Shown: positions 38,545 through 50,420 of the stretch, piece by piece | Layout: every line of letters starts with the position of its first letter | How positions within the stretch are numbered: position 1 is the first letter of the stretch | Source of the DNA: Symbiodinium natans | Taxonomy: Eukaryota; Sar; Dinophyceae; Suessiales; Symbiodiniaceae | Reading direction: 5' to 3' | Length of the DNA stretch: 64,000 bases | Assembly (NCBI GenBank): GCA_905221605.1 | Contig: CAJNDS010002364.1 | Span: 62,001 to 126,000, forward strand | Translations under genes and position numbers: made by a program | Notes under the pieces: generated by a model | The model's input: the letters and a program-made list of their open reading frames with translations, nothing else | Databases searched by the model: none | Told to the model about the DNA's origin: nothing

Positions 38545-41500
38545 GTGATGTCACGCGATTAGCTCTCTTTTCGAGCCTTTGTGCCGTGAGCTCGATATCA
38601 CAAACGCTGAAGCAGGCGCGGTCGTATTTCTCGGCCGGACATTGTCGAAGTTTCTCGGGCAAATATTTGTTGACGAAATCGGTAAGTGGAGTCCGTCATC
38701 GCGAGAAGGACGGCAAGATTCGGACAGACACCAGTTCTCCACCGGCCGGGCCCCTTAAGCAGCGACGGGTCAAATCGCCTGCTGTGATTTGATACGACGA
38801 TGCTTTCATGTGCTACGTGGTCGCGGCTCAGCCTCATGCAATCACAGCTGTGCCACAGTGCCGGTGCCCGCCCGTGTCGGGACCGTTGCGCTTTCCGCAA
38901 ACTAGGGGGTCCTGGATGCTGAGACATGCTGAGTGCATTGCTGTGATGCGATTTGAATAACTCTCTTTGCGAGAGAAGTCTCGGTGAGCGAAAGTTTACC
39001 TAAACTGAGCCAGCCTGGTCGAGAGTGGTCATGGTCGCCGTGGCGCATGCTGATGCCCGCCGAACAGTCGAAGGCCATTGAAGCATACCGTGACAATGTT
39101 GGCACCTTGCAAGCTGCTCTGATCAATGATTCCTGACTTGAGCAGTTCTTATCGCAAGTCTGTGAGACAGATTTTCCGCTCGCTTTGCGATTCGCTTGAG
39201 GTGAACTCGAGAAGACGCTCCTCGAACCCTTCGGCAGTCGTAACACCAAACTGCTGATCATGGCCACATTGTCTCTGCCGGTTGGCTGTAGGAGCATACC
39301 GGGGGCCGGTCCTGCCAAAATGTACTGTGAGTGTTGTTTGGCATGCTCAGTGCTCGAATTTGCTTGAGTGCTGACACATGTGTCGCACGAGTGTGGCGGC
39401 CCGAAGCAGCTATGCGCATTGCTTCCTGTTGCCTGCCGTGATGTCATGCGATTAACTCTCTTTGCGAGCCTTTGTGCTGTGAGCGCGAATGCACAAACAC
39501 TGAAGCAGGCGCGGCCGTCATTCTCGGCCGGACATTGTCGGATTTTCTCGGGCAAAGATTTGTTGACGAAATGGGTTCACGATATCGCCTGCTGTGATTT
39601 GATACGACGATGCTTTCATGTGCTACGTGGTCGCGGCTCAGCCTCATGCAATCACAGCCGTGCCGCAGTGCCCTTTGCCCGCCCCGTGTCGGGACCGTTG
39701 CGCTTTCCGCAAACTAGGGGGTCCTGGATGCTGAGATATGCTGAGTGCTGCTTGCGGTGATGCGATTTGAATAACTCTCTTTGCGAGAGAAGTCTCGGTG
39801 AGCGAAAGTTTACCTAAACTGAGCCAGCCTGGTCGAGAGTGGTCATGGTCGCCGTGGCGCATGCTGATGCCCGCCGAACAGTCGAAGGCCATTGAAGCAT
39901 ACCGTGACAATGTTGGCACCTTGCAAGCTGCTCTGATCAATGCTTCCTGACTTGAGCAGTTCTTATCGCAAGTCTGTGAGACAGATTTTCCGCTCGCTTT
40001 GCGATTCGCTTGAGGTGAACTCGAGAAGACGCTCCTCGAACCCTTCGGCAGTCGTAACACCAAACTGCTGATCATGGCCACATTGTCTCTGCCGGTTGGC
40101 TGTAGGAGCATACCGGGGGCCGGTCCTGCCAAAATGTACTGTGAGTGTTGTTTGGCATGCTCAGTGCTCGAATTTGCTTGAGTGCTGACACATGTGTCGC
40201 ACGAGTGTGGCGGCCCGAAGCAGCTATGCGCATTGCTTCCTGTTGCCTGCCGTGATGTCATGCGATTAACTCTCTTTGCGAGCCTTTGTGCTGTGAGCGC
40301 GAATGCACAAACACTGAAGCAGGCGCGGCCGTCATTCTCGGCCGGACATTGTCGGATTTTCTCGGGCAAAGATTTGTTGACGAAATGGGTTCACGATATC
40401 GCCTGCTGTGATTTGATACGACGATGCTTTCATGTGCTACGTGGTCGCGGCTCAGCCTCATGCAATCACAGCCGTGCCACAGTGCCCTTTGCCCGCCCCG
40501 TGTCGGGACCGTTGCGCTTTCCGCAAACTAGGGGGTCCTGGATGCTGAGATATGCTGAGTGCTGCTTGCGGTGATGCGATTTGAATAACTCTCTTTGCGA
40601 GAGAAGTCTCGGTGAGCGAAAGTTTACCTAAACTGAGCCAGCCTGGTCGAGAGTGGTCATGGTCGCCGTGGCGCATGCTGATGCCCGCCGAACAGTCGAA
40701 GGCCATTGAAGCATACCGTGACAATGTTGGCACCTTGCAAGCTGCTCTGATCAATGATTCCTGACTTGAGCAGTTCTTATCGCAAGTCTGTGAGACAGAT
40801 TTTCCGCTCGCTTTGCGATTCGCTTGAGGTGAACTCGAGAAGACGCTCCTCGAACCCTTCGGCAGTCGTAACACCAAACTGCTGATCATGGCCACATTGT
40901 CTCTGCCGGTTGGCTGTAGGAGCATACCGGGGGCCGGTCCTGCCAAAATGTGCTCGAATTTGCTTGAGTGTTGACACATGTGTCACACGAGTGTGGCGGC
41001 CCGAAGCAGCTATGCGCATTGCTTCCTGTTGCCTGCCGTGATGTCATGCGATTAACTCTCTTTGCGAGCCTTTGTGCCGTGAGCGCGAATGCACAAACAC
41101 TGAAGCAGGCGCGGCCGTCATTCTCGGCCGGACACTGTCGGAGTTTCTCGGGCAAAGATTTGTTGACGAAATGGGTTCACGACATCGCCTGCTGTGTTTT
41201 GATACGACGATGCTGTTGCTAAGTGGTCGCGGCTCAGCCTCATCCAATCACAGCTTTGCCACAGTGCCGTGGGGCAAACTAGGGGGTCCTGGATGCTGAG
41301 CGCTGCTTGCTGTGATGCGATTCGAATAACTCTCTTTGCGAAGAATTCTCGGTGAGCGAAAGTTTACCTAAGCTGAGCCAGCCTGGTCGAGATTGGTCAT
41401 GGTCGCTTTGTCGCATGCTAATGCCCGCCGAACAGTCGAAGGCCATTGAAGCATGCCGTGACAATGTTGGCACCTTGCAAGCTGCTCTGATCAATGATTC

Positions 41501-42060
41501 CTGACTTGATCGGTTTGCAAGTCTGTGAGACAGATTTTCCGCTCGCTTTGCGATTTTCTTGAGGTGAACTCGAGAAGACTTTCCTCGAACCCTTGAGTGT
41601 TGACACACACATGCGTCACACGAGTGTGGCGGCCCGAAGCAGCTATGCGCATTGCTTCCTGTTGCCTGCCGTGATGTCATGCAATTAACTCTCTTTGCGA
41701 GCGTTTGTGCTGTGAGCGCGAATGCACAAACACTGAAGCAGGCGCGGTCGTATTTCTCGGCCGGACATTGTCGGAGTTTCGGGGGCAAGGATTTGTTGAC
41801 GAAATCGGTTGGCAGAGTCCGTGTCGTCGCGAGAAGGACTGTGCACATCGGGTCAGACACAAGGCTGATGCCAGCTCACCACCGGCCGTGCAAAGCAGCA
41901 ACGGGTCACATCGCTGATGTGCGGCGATTAACTCTCTTTGCAAGGCTCCTTGCAATTAAGCTCAAGATAGCATGTGCTGAGCCAAGCTGTAACAGGTCAC
42001 GCCGTCCTTTAGATGCGAGTTGGAGCGTTCCGGCTCTTTGCACCATGCTATCAGGATCCC
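38545..42060. repeat. Tandem array of 0.63-0.89-kb units
   Basis: Anchored on GTGATGTCATGCGATTAACT, units start at 38545, 39439, 40252, 41039 and 41671 (lengths about 894, 813, 787, 632, then a partial one). Units 2 and 3 are nearly identical. Each contains TTCTCGGCCGGACATTGTCG, a second TAACTCTCTTTGCGAG motif, AGCAGTTCTTATCGCAAGTC and GGGGGCCGGTCCTGCCAAAA. Units 1 and the last one hold about 75 bp (CACCAGTTCTCCACCGGCC region) that units 2-4 lack. Minus frames of up to 241 codons recur in the units (for example 39644-40369), but composition is not convincingly protein. Confidence 0.93.
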
Positions 42061-43149
42061 GGCCAACTTGGCTGAACTGCGTGATCTAGCGTCCGCTTCG
42101 ATGTTTTGAGGGTTCCCTTTTCTTTCATCTTCTTTTGGGTGGCACCGTGTTTGTGTGTTTGTGCGGAGTTGTCTCAGCCCCATGGCTTCATGATTCCTGA
42201 CCTCCATGTAGATGGTTTCTAGGGCTTCGTAAAGCCCGAGGGGCTTTAACCTCTGTAGGGCTTCGGGTACCGCCTTTCTAGGCCCCCCCAGCTTGCCAAA
42301 ACGGGGCTTCGTTTTTACCCCCAGGACCTGAGAACAGTTCTCCAACCTTACAGTTCTCCAACCTTACAGTCTATGAGCCCCTACAGTTTAGGGTTTAGGG
42401 TTCAGGGTTCACCTGAAGCACTAAAACCCTCAAACCCTGAACCAGAAAGCCCCACAATTGCAAACCGAAAATACCTAACAAGCCCATTCCAAGCCCTATA
42501 GAAACCCAAAAAACATACCTTGAGGCCCTCAAACCCTTCTCGGTTGCTCTACTTTGTTGGCCCTTGCGGGCTTCAATATAATAGTTCTTCTAGTTTAGGG
42601 CACCAAGAAGGACACTTTTTCGATTAACCCGAACAGAAGCCTAAACACTCTAAGCCCCAAACCCTAAACTGGCTTGCATCGCCCTCATTAGGACGCGCAA
42701 AAGAAGCTAAACCCCCTCAGGCTGAGTCGATCCTACAAGCCTACACTACACTTTGACCCCCCAAAGCCCTAAACCCCAAACACCCTGGTTAGGGCCACCC
42801 TACCCCTGTTGTGCGGAAAGCATTCAGTGTGTCGGTTGTTGGCCGTTCGTTGCAACCCTTCCCCCAAGATAGCTTAAGACTTTAAACCCCAAACTCCAAA
42901 CCCCAAACCCCAAAGCACAAACCCCAACCCAAACCCCAAACCCGGAACCCTAAACCCTAAACCAGTTCAGCTATGCGGGCGGCAAAAAGAACCCTAAACC
43001 CAAAACACCAAAACAAAGAATCCCTTTTCTGACTCTAGGGCCTGCAGCCGCGCCCTGGGCTTGTCTTTGCAGTTTCCGGAGGGCTCAGAGGCCGCCGGGG
43101 CAGTTTCTTGAGGTCTTTTGTTTTGGGTTTTGTTTTGGGTCTTGGCTTA
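42061..43149. other. Degenerate telomeric and A/C-rich sequence
   Basis: Short or decayed CCCTAAA/CCCCAAA tracts (42387-42408, 42895-42963) among A/C-rich text. No exon seen. Confidence 0.6.
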
Positions 43150-43465
43150 GGGTTTTTGGCTTAGGGTTTAGGGTTTAGGGTTTAGGGTTTAGGGTTTAGG
43201 GTTTAGGGTTGCTTTTGGGTTCCTGGTGGAATTCTTCACAGAGCCCTAAAGAGTTAAAGCTTTGTGTTTCTTGTGGATTCTCAAGCCCCGAACCCTTTCT
43301 GTCTTGCTGGTAGCGTGCGCGGCTTGAGAGTTCGGCCGCAACCAGCGAAGTCTTTCGAAGACTTGAAACACCCTAAACCCTAAACCCTAAACCCTAAACC
43401 CTAAACCCTAAACCCTAAACCCTAAACCCTAAACCCTAAACCCTAAACCCTAAACCCTAAACCCT
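43150..43465. repeat. Inverted pair of telomeric arrays
   Basis: TTTAGGG-type 43150-43210 and CCCTAAA-type 43372-43465 (about 13 perfect units), converging on a 160-bp spacer. Confidence 0.93.
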
Positions 43466-43610
43466 CCCCTCTTAACCCTTCAGTCCCAAAAAAGCCCAAA
43501 AGGCGCTCTTGAGCCCCGGAAGGCTCTGAGTTCATGGGCCTCTGAATCTTAAGCCCTGGAACCCAAAGATCGACATCTCGATTCCCTGTACCAAGCCAAA
43601 ACCCTGTTCT

Positions 43611-43770
43611 CCTAATTATGTTTATATCATATATATATATATATAGTATATTATATATATACTAATTATATATATATACACACATAATACACAGTATAAT
43701 ATAAAGATGAAAAGCTATTATATATATACCAGAATGGAATACAATAGAATAAACAGCAACATATGAGCTG
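43611..43770. repeat. TA-rich block
   Basis: ATATATATATATAGTATA and similar palindromic runs. Confidence 0.85.
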
Positions 43771-43816
43771 CGTTTTTTTTAGGCGCTCGAGCATAGGTAC
43801 TTTGCAGCGGACATTA

Positions 43817-44168
43817 TTATTGTCCGCGGAAGGGGTGAAGAGGTGAACAAGATTCCGCGGAAGGTCGCGGAAGGGTCCGTGGAAGGCGTGGTGTCCGCGG
43901 AAGGCTCGCGGAAGGGCGGTGTGCTTGAAACTTAGATATAGTGGATGCCCAACATGCCCGGCAACCGTTTCGGAGAGCGGATCTGCGCGGAAGGCCCGCG
44001 GAAGGGTTGCGGAAGCTCCGCGGAAGGCGACGGGTCCCATGCCTCATCCTCATATACACATTATACACTCATTTCTGTTTCGGGCCGGGTGCGAAGGTGG
44101 AATCGCGGAAGGAACGCGGAATCCGCGGAACACGCCGCGGAAGGCCGCGGAAGGGTCCGCGGAAGGGT
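43817..44168. repeat. GC-rich minisatellite CCGCGGAAGG
   Basis: About 20 irregularly spaced copies of CGCGGAAGG/CCGCGGAAGG in two clusters, separated by unique sequence (43920-43975, 44040-44095). Frames with PRKGPRKG or RSFRG are repeat translations. Confidence 0.88.
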
Positions 44169-44301
44169 TATAATGTCCATCGATTCATGCTAGAGAAAAA
44201 AACACGGCTCATATGATGTACAGCACGAAAACCCTGTGAGTCCGAGCTGAGCTGCGCTGCATCCTGCGGAGGCAACTCGAGGGCACCACACCAGGGGTTG
44301 G

Positions 44302-44460
44302 GGTTTAGGGATTTTGGGGTTTTGGGGTTTAGGCTTTAGGCTTTAGGGTTTGGTTTGGGGTTTAGGGTTTAGGGTTTAGGGTTTAGGGTTTAGGGTTTAG
44401 GGTTTAGGGTTTAGGGTTTAGGGTTTAGGGTTTAGGGTTTAGGGTTTAGGGTTTAGGGTT
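44302..44460. repeat. Telomeric array, G-rich strand on +
   Basis: Variants at the left (TTTTGGGG-like, 44302-44360) become about 15 perfect TTTAGGG units, one of the longest arrays here. Confidence 0.94.
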
Positions 44461-45121
44461 TGGGGCAACTTGAGGGTTTAGGTGAAACGTTCCAGAGTTG
44501 GGGCTTCATCGCTTTGAGTTTGTAACCTTCAGGCATAGTTGAAGTTGAGGATCTGGGCATGAGTTTCGGGTTAAAGCAAAGCAAGGTTTCGGGTGTTCAC
44601 CCATGTAGTAACCGTTTTTACCAGAAGCGCCATAAATGCGACTTCCTATTGTTTGCAGGAGGCGCAGTGTTTTAGTTGAAGAGTTGTAAAGTTGGACTGG
44701 GGGTCATAAAGAGCCATGGTACATTGCATGCTTTGGGTGTTTTTGTAGTAGGTCCCAATAGATCACAACCCAGAGAAGGTTTCCCTAAACCTTAAACCCT
44801 AAACCCTAAACACCCAGCCAGTGCAGCTGTACTCGTAGCCTTGCATCTTCGCCTCGGCAACGGTCGGCTGCCTGGATCCACATGCAGCTCGATGGTGCCT
44901 AGCCTAGCTCCATCATCCAGCCGCTAGCAAAGTTGAATGTCAGCCCAGTTCTCAAGCAAATGCATTACGTCACCATTGAAGGCAGACATTTGTGCCGCAA
45001 CACGCAGTAATCAGCAACAGAACAAGGCCCCGGAAGCAATATTGTCGTTGAAGCACGCTGCACCATTTTTGCAACAGCTACTGCCATGGCTGCACCGACG
45101 CAGCCGTGCCTTGGCTGCAGC
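44461..45121. other. Unassigned
   Basis: Contains a CCCTAAA tract (44783-44812) and short frames (44937-45149) that are not recognised. Confidence 0.5.
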
Positions 45122-45366
45122 TACTTGGGGGGTTCATGGTACTTGTTAACCGGTTTAGGGTTTAGGGTTTAGTAGGGTTTAGGATTTAGGATTTAGGGTT
45201 TAGGGTTTCGGGTTTAGGGTTTAGGGTTTAGGGGTACTTGGGGGTTCATGGTACTCGTCAACCAGTTATAATTGCACTTATAGCCATCTTGGGGCACTTA
45301 GGGGACTTATAAGTGGGTTATAAGTACAGTTATTATTGGTGAATAAGTACCACGAACCTCCAAGTA
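45122..45366. mobile_element. Family B MITE with its left end duplicated around a telomeric array
   Basis: TACTTGGGGGGTTCATGGTAC and TTGTTAACCGG (45122-45153) are followed by about 80 bp of TTTAGGG-type repeat. The left end then starts again, TACTTGGGGGTTCATGGTAC and TCGTCAACCAG (45235 on), and runs to a normal right end CGAACCTCCAAGTA. Confidence 0.9.
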
Positions 45367-45484
45367 CTGTACGCGGAGCGATGTCGCAATGTTGCAGCCG
45401 CCCGGGCAGCCATGCGTAGTCATCTTCGCAAGTAGCTTGTTGCAATTTCTGTGTGGATCTGCCTTAACATACCCATGCCTGTAT

Positions 45485-45602
45485 ATCTAGGCTGCCCAGT
45501 AGTGCCCTTATTCCCTTTTTTCGGGGGTGTAGGTTCCCCCATACACCCCTTTAAGCAAAAAAAGGCACCCTTTTTCATCCTAGGTTGCTGGGCAACCTAG
45601 AT
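45485..45602. mobile_element. Family E MITE, copy 3
   Basis: ATATCTAGGCTGCCCAGTAG to GTTGCTGGGCAACCTAGATAT, perfect outer inverted repeat. TA-rich sequence follows to 45740. Confidence 0.88.
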
Positions 45603-45834
45603 ATGTTATACTACCATACTGTATTTTAATCATGATATATTTTATTATGTTTTATTTTATTATGTTATGTGATATTATATTATATGTTTCTATATCCAGA
45701 TATATGTATATATGTACATGCACATATGTATGTATCTGCCTGTTGGTTTACCCACCAGCGACACCAGAAGCCTTGATCAAGAGGGTGCTCATCCCTACTT
45801 CTCACCGCAATCATGCTGGGCACCGCTGTGAGAA

Positions 45835-46350
45835 ACCCTAAACCCTAAACCCCAAACCCTAAACCCTAAACCCTGGGAGCCGAGAAGCTACATCTTGCCG
45901 CTTCCCTCCGATGACAGGAAATTCGGCTTCCACGGGTTCCTGCCCCCAACGCTGTGCTCGCTGGGCCCGGTCTACCCAGAGGCCATGGGGCCTTCGGAAT
46001 GAAATAACAGGGTTTTGGGGGGTTATTCTAGTGTACTGAAAATGTTGGACCTGTGATAAGCTTACCCCCCCCCCCCCCCCCCCCCCCCCCCCAACAATCG
46101 AGGACCCTGAACAAAAAAAACCCAAACAGTCAGGCCGGGAAGGGGTCAGGAGACTCAAACTAAGAACTTGGACCTCAGAAACCATAAACAAAAGTCACGG
46201 CCCGAAAACTTTTCATGATAGAGTACAAACGCCCAAAATCCTGAATAGCCGGAAAACTTTTCGTAGTAGCATCCCCCTAGAATATTGCGGGTGCAACATC
46301 AGAGGGATCATAAGGGAAGATTAATAGTATTTATTCCACCCCAATATTAG
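45835..46350. other. Telomeric tract, long C-tract and family C relic
   Basis: CCCTAAA-type 45835-45874. A run of about 29-30 C at 46063-46092. A family C-like relic about 46264-46350. A minus frame 45859-46191 spans the C-tract and is not credible. Confidence 0.7.
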
Positions 46351-46625
46351 GCTGTGGAGTTTGCTAATCATGTCAGACCCAAGATAGGCACAATCGGTTC
46401 TAACTAGACTCAGCCACCGCTGCAGCCACAGTTTTTCTTTGCGTTCCACGATGAGAGAGAGAGAGAGAATGCATCGCAGAAGTGAAGCTATGAATGTCGA
46501 AAAACAAAACACAAAACCCCAGCTGCAACCAGGCTTTTGGCCGCTCCTGGCGGCATCTGGTCTGGCATCGGCCCAGCCAGTGCCAGGAACGCAGGGTTCA
46601 GGGATGTAATCTCTCCTTTGTGCAG

Positions 46626-46970
46626 GGACTACGCCGACGAAAAAAACTGCAGGCTTTGTTTTCTGGAGGCCCCATCATGCGAAAGTTACATTCATACTTT
46701 ACGTGAGTATTTTGCATGAGCAAGTAACCAAAGATCAGCGCACAAAACCTGATTATGCACAGCTGCCTGCAAGCTCAGACCCCGACGAGGTCCTTGCAGA
46801 GCTTATCAAGACGAATCATGCCACTGCACAGCTGGCATTGACCCACTGTCGCAGCATCCCTGCGCGAGGAGCAGTACCTCCCCATTTTTGGAGCAGTACC
46901 TCCCCATTTTTGAAGTTAGCAAGCAGCGCATCCATCTACAGCAAGCAAGCACACATCTTTCTCCAGATGT
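46626..46970 (+). CDS. Exon candidate, hypothetical protein
   Basis: After a good acceptor (CTTTGTGCAG) two plus frames are open. One (46628 phase) runs to a TAG at 46968-46970 and contains QRTKPDYAQLPASSDPDEVL then AELIKTNHATAQLALTH. The other (46627 phase) gives DYADEKNCRLCFLEAPSCES then YIHTLR up to a GTGAGT at 46703. A 22-bp tandem repeat, GAGCAGTACCTCCCCATTTTTG, at about 46870-46913 alters the frame late in the first. Coding likely, product unknown. Confidence 0.4.
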
Positions 46971-47042
46971 AGATTCGCGCAGCATCAACCAAAAGACAAC
47001 TCGAACCCGCAGAGAAACATAACACCCAACACGGCAGAAACG

Positions 47043-47398
47043 ATGAACATCCCGATCATACCCATTGCAAGGAGAGATCAGGGCTCTGTGCCGATCTTCA
47101 CATCAAAACCCACGCCGGTCAAGTTCAAAAACTCACGCCGGACACGCCACAACAAGAGGAACCCATATCAGGCATGCAGTCTGCAACAGCCCTTGATGCT
47201 GCGAACACACTACTTTTCGGGCACCATACATGACATGCCACATCGAGTGTCCAGACCGAATTCAAAAAGTAATCTAAGTACCGTACTATGTGAATATCAT
47301 AGGACAACACTAGCAAGACTAAACTCAACCAAGCCGAGAACAGTCATCGCTGAAGGCCCTGGATGGCTTCCCAAACCATGCAAAAACCGTAAACCCTA
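47043..47398 (+). CDS. Open frame of 118 codons, hypothetical
   Basis: ATG 47043. Basic, low in acidic residues (HNKRNPYQACSLQQPLMLRT; STVLCEYHRTTLARLNSTKP). It ends in the CCCTAAA array that provides its TAA. No domain. Low confidence. Confidence 0.25.
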
Positions 47399-47600
47399 AA
47401 CCCTAAACCCTAAGCCCTAAACCCTAAGCCCTAAAAACCCTAAACCCTAAAAACCCTAAACCCTACAAACCCTAAACCCCTTTCATGCAAAGCAGTAACC
47501 GGCCCTCATCTGCGAGTCGGTGGACAGCATAGGGTCTGGATACACTGCGACTCATGCGGCGTGAAGGTTTAGGGTTTAGGGTTTAGGGTTTAGGGTTTAG
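47391..47600. repeat. Telomeric arrays of opposite orientation
   Basis: CCCTAAA-type with AAAAACCCTAAACCCTA higher-order units (47391-47480); TTTAGGG-type 47567-47600. Confidence 0.9.
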
Positions 47601-49590
47601 CCTCAGGCACTTCAAGATGGCGGATGCTCCGCCGTGTGTTGACAGAAGCTGGACAAAACGTGGACTTACAACTAGCCTGTCCCAGAAGTGTGGGCACGAA
47701 CATGGAAATCGGGCACTGGAATGGAACAAAAGAAAGCTCAGACTATTAGGTCTTTGTGGAGGCTTCTTCTCCAAACGATTCAATGCACGAAGCTTTTTTT
47801 GAACGTGCAGAGAGCACACGAGAAGGTTTGGCAAACCAAGAGCGGCGACTAGAGTCCTGAAATTACCCGAATGTGTCTCTGCATGCAGGCTTTCAATTTG
47901 ATGTCCACATCCGTGCCCAGTGGAAAGTTTATAAATTTGGATGTAGAGCTATCGTAACTACAATCGATGGAGAGAGGGGCACTTGTAGCTGTCTATTGTT
48001 TGTGCATTTTCAGGTATGTGAGGGGCTGGTACGCGCTCGGCTTGATTCATCAAGCTGCATGCTCAAAGCACCATGAATACGATTAGCACTTTCTGGTCTC
48101 CACACCCTCTTTAGCCTATGTTAAAGCTCACTACGAGGGATGTACTCAGCAACTGCTTCAGTTCGGGAAGAATACACCGTAAAATATTTGCGCTAAAGGA
48201 CCGGACAGGTGTCCGTTTGTTCAGAACGTCTGGAAACGAGAGCCCCAGTCCCTCCAAGATGGTGCGTCTTCACCTTCCAACCGCAAACGAGAGAAAACAA
48301 ATGATGGCACCTGATCTCAGGTAGAAAGTGAGGCAGATACTGTCGCTAACCATCCCAGGGACCTACGAGCTTGAAGTTTGAACTCTCAATCTACCCCCTA
48401 CTGCGAAGGAAGAGCTCCTAAAAGCCCCCCAAAGCAGGCCTCCCAAAACCAACCACAGGGTTAGCTCCTTGATTACCATGGGGACTAGGGGATTTTGGGT
48501 AAGAGCCGTAAGCCTCCTCCAGGGGGAGCATTGCAACTGGGAATGCTCGAGGATGCCTGCTTGCTGCAGTTCGGCCAAGCGGAAGACCAGAAGGACCGCC
48601 TGATGAAGGAATGAGGCGAGAAGCGCGTTAGACGCACATGTTTCAGCTGGCCCCTCCGAGTGGGACCCGACGATGGCTAGTTCATGCTACGTAGTTCTGG
48701 GGAAGGCATCTGTTCTTTGGGCCAGATTTAGGGCCAGATCGTCTATCACACACGATTTCTGCAACATGCCACGAAGCTGATCGTGGGTGGTCTGTTTTTT
48801 TCGCATGGCAAATCCACTCAAATCGTTATCATGTGAGGGGCGTTTGCTCCTGAAGGATGCGAGCAAAGACATCAAGGCAGGGGCATGTGCGTGCAATCTC
48901 AGCTTCTTTGTGACTTTGTGCCTTTGTGCTTCCGCTCTATAAACATGATTGGGAAAGAGGGTCTGTTTTCTGCCCTCTAAAACCAGAATTCCTTATACAA
49001 AGGGCCCCAGAAGAACCGTCATGTCATTGAGACTGCCACAGCAGGACGTTGTGCGACAAGTCTTCTTCACCAGGGTGGCAGTTTCTCTAAATTGCTGTCC
49101 CTCAAAGGTTCGTCAGTCTCCGTATGATAAATAATACACCATATTGTTAAGAGAACTGACCACGTTGTAGACTTGAAAGAACTGACGAGGTCCCGGCGAC
49201 AGCCCGGTATTTGCCCTACCTGGCAAGGGCCAAGCAATTGCTGATAAGATCCACACGATCCCTGGCTGCTTTCAGCTAAGGGATACTCTTAGGGATACTT
49301 GGGATTAGTTTCTGTTGTTTGGGTATGTTAATTCCTAAGAAACAGAACAATTATAAGTTTTGCTAGGGTTCTCAAGTTCTGTATAGTACCTGGAGGTTTG
49401 GGAAGGCTGAAGGCTCACCCCGACGCGTCACATAGGTGAACCTGGACTGCGCAGCATCTTTTTTCGGCTGGTTTGTAGATGGTAGTGGGGCCGTCACTTT
49501 TCCATAGCAGTTTACTGTCGATCACAGTACCTAAGCTTGGGCCCACGCGTGGAGTGTTGAAAATCAAGCTTCCCGCTGCCGAGAAGACGT
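47600..49590. other. Largest stretch nearly free of telomeric arrays; short frames only
   Basis: Short plus frames (47617-47802, 47873-48076, 48118-48324) and a minus frame (48687-48896) are open but unrecognised. 49268-49398 is a family H repeat (related at 61346-61452: CTTGGGA, TTTGGGTA, TTCCTAAGAAACAG, GCTAGGGT). Confidence 0.5.
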
Positions 49591-49593
49591 TCG

Positions 49594-49770
49594 AACCCTA
49601 AACCTTAAACCCTAAACCCGAGGATACATCGCGTACTCCAGTGATGTTGGGGAGTCGCTCCGGCCAGTCCTGAAGCCGCTGGCTGAGGAACCCTAAACCC
49701 TAAACCCTAAACCCTAAACCCTGAACCCTGAACCCTAAACCCTAACCCTAAACCCCAAACCCTAAACCAG
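49594..49770. repeat. Telomeric arrays, C-rich strand on +
   Basis: 49594-49620 and 49691-49770, CCCTAAA-type with CCCTGAA variants. Confidence 0.9.
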
Positions 49771-49855
49771 GGAAAAGGAGGGGCAGCCTTGTTTCTGAAG
49801 TCCGGGTTTTCAGATCGTGAGGCAAGCAGCCCAGCATCGGCCTTTAAACAACACA

Positions 49856-50003
49856 AACTCTAAATGACCAAGCGCACAAGGGGAGGGGGGGGGGATACTA
49901 GTATAGTATAGTTTGAAAGGGATCTTAAGGAATTCTAAATGACCAAGCGCACAAGGGGGGGATACTATTATCGTATAGTTATAAAGGGATCCTAAGGAGG
50001 TCG
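49856..50003. repeat. Tandem duplication of about 74 bp
   Basis: ACTCTAAATGACCAAGCGCACAAGGGG with a G-tract, GATACTA, TATAGT and AAAGGGATC occurs twice (about 49856 and 49934) with small differences. Confidence 0.8.
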
Positions 50004-50136
50004 CAACTAAACCAAGCGCACACACATTCTTGGACAATGTACAGCTTGGAAGTCGTCGCCGGTCGTCGCCCGAGGCCGTGGCAGGTCAACCTCACCTACG
50101 GCATTGCTGGCGCCTACATCCTTGGCTGCCCAGCCT

Positions 50137-50420
50137 GCACCCTAAACCCTAAACCCTAAACCTTAAACCTTAAACCTTAAACCCTAAACCCTAAGCCCTA
50201 AACCCTGAACCCTAAACCCTAATGTTCGACGGTGGATTGTTCTGGCTTTGGAGCTTTTTGTTTCTCAGGGACCCAGGGATGCCAGTGATGGAAGGCCACT
50301 CAAAAAGGACCATTTGTGATTTTTATGGGAGCCACGCCCCCCTGCACCAAGCCCTAAACCCTAAACCCTAAACCCTAAACCCTAAACCCTAAACCCTAAA
50401 CCCTAAACCCTAAGCCCTAA
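50137..50420. repeat. Telomeric arrays, C-rich strand on +
   Basis: 50137-50222 and 50352-50420 (about ten units). The second array ends exactly at the first base of the spliced-leader sequence. Confidence 0.95.

Noticed and set aside
39644-40369. Minus-strand 241-codon frame repeated in the tandem array
   Set aside because: It spans unit borders, and plus-strand frames overlap it. Conservation among copies reflects recent duplication, not selection. Kept as repeat.
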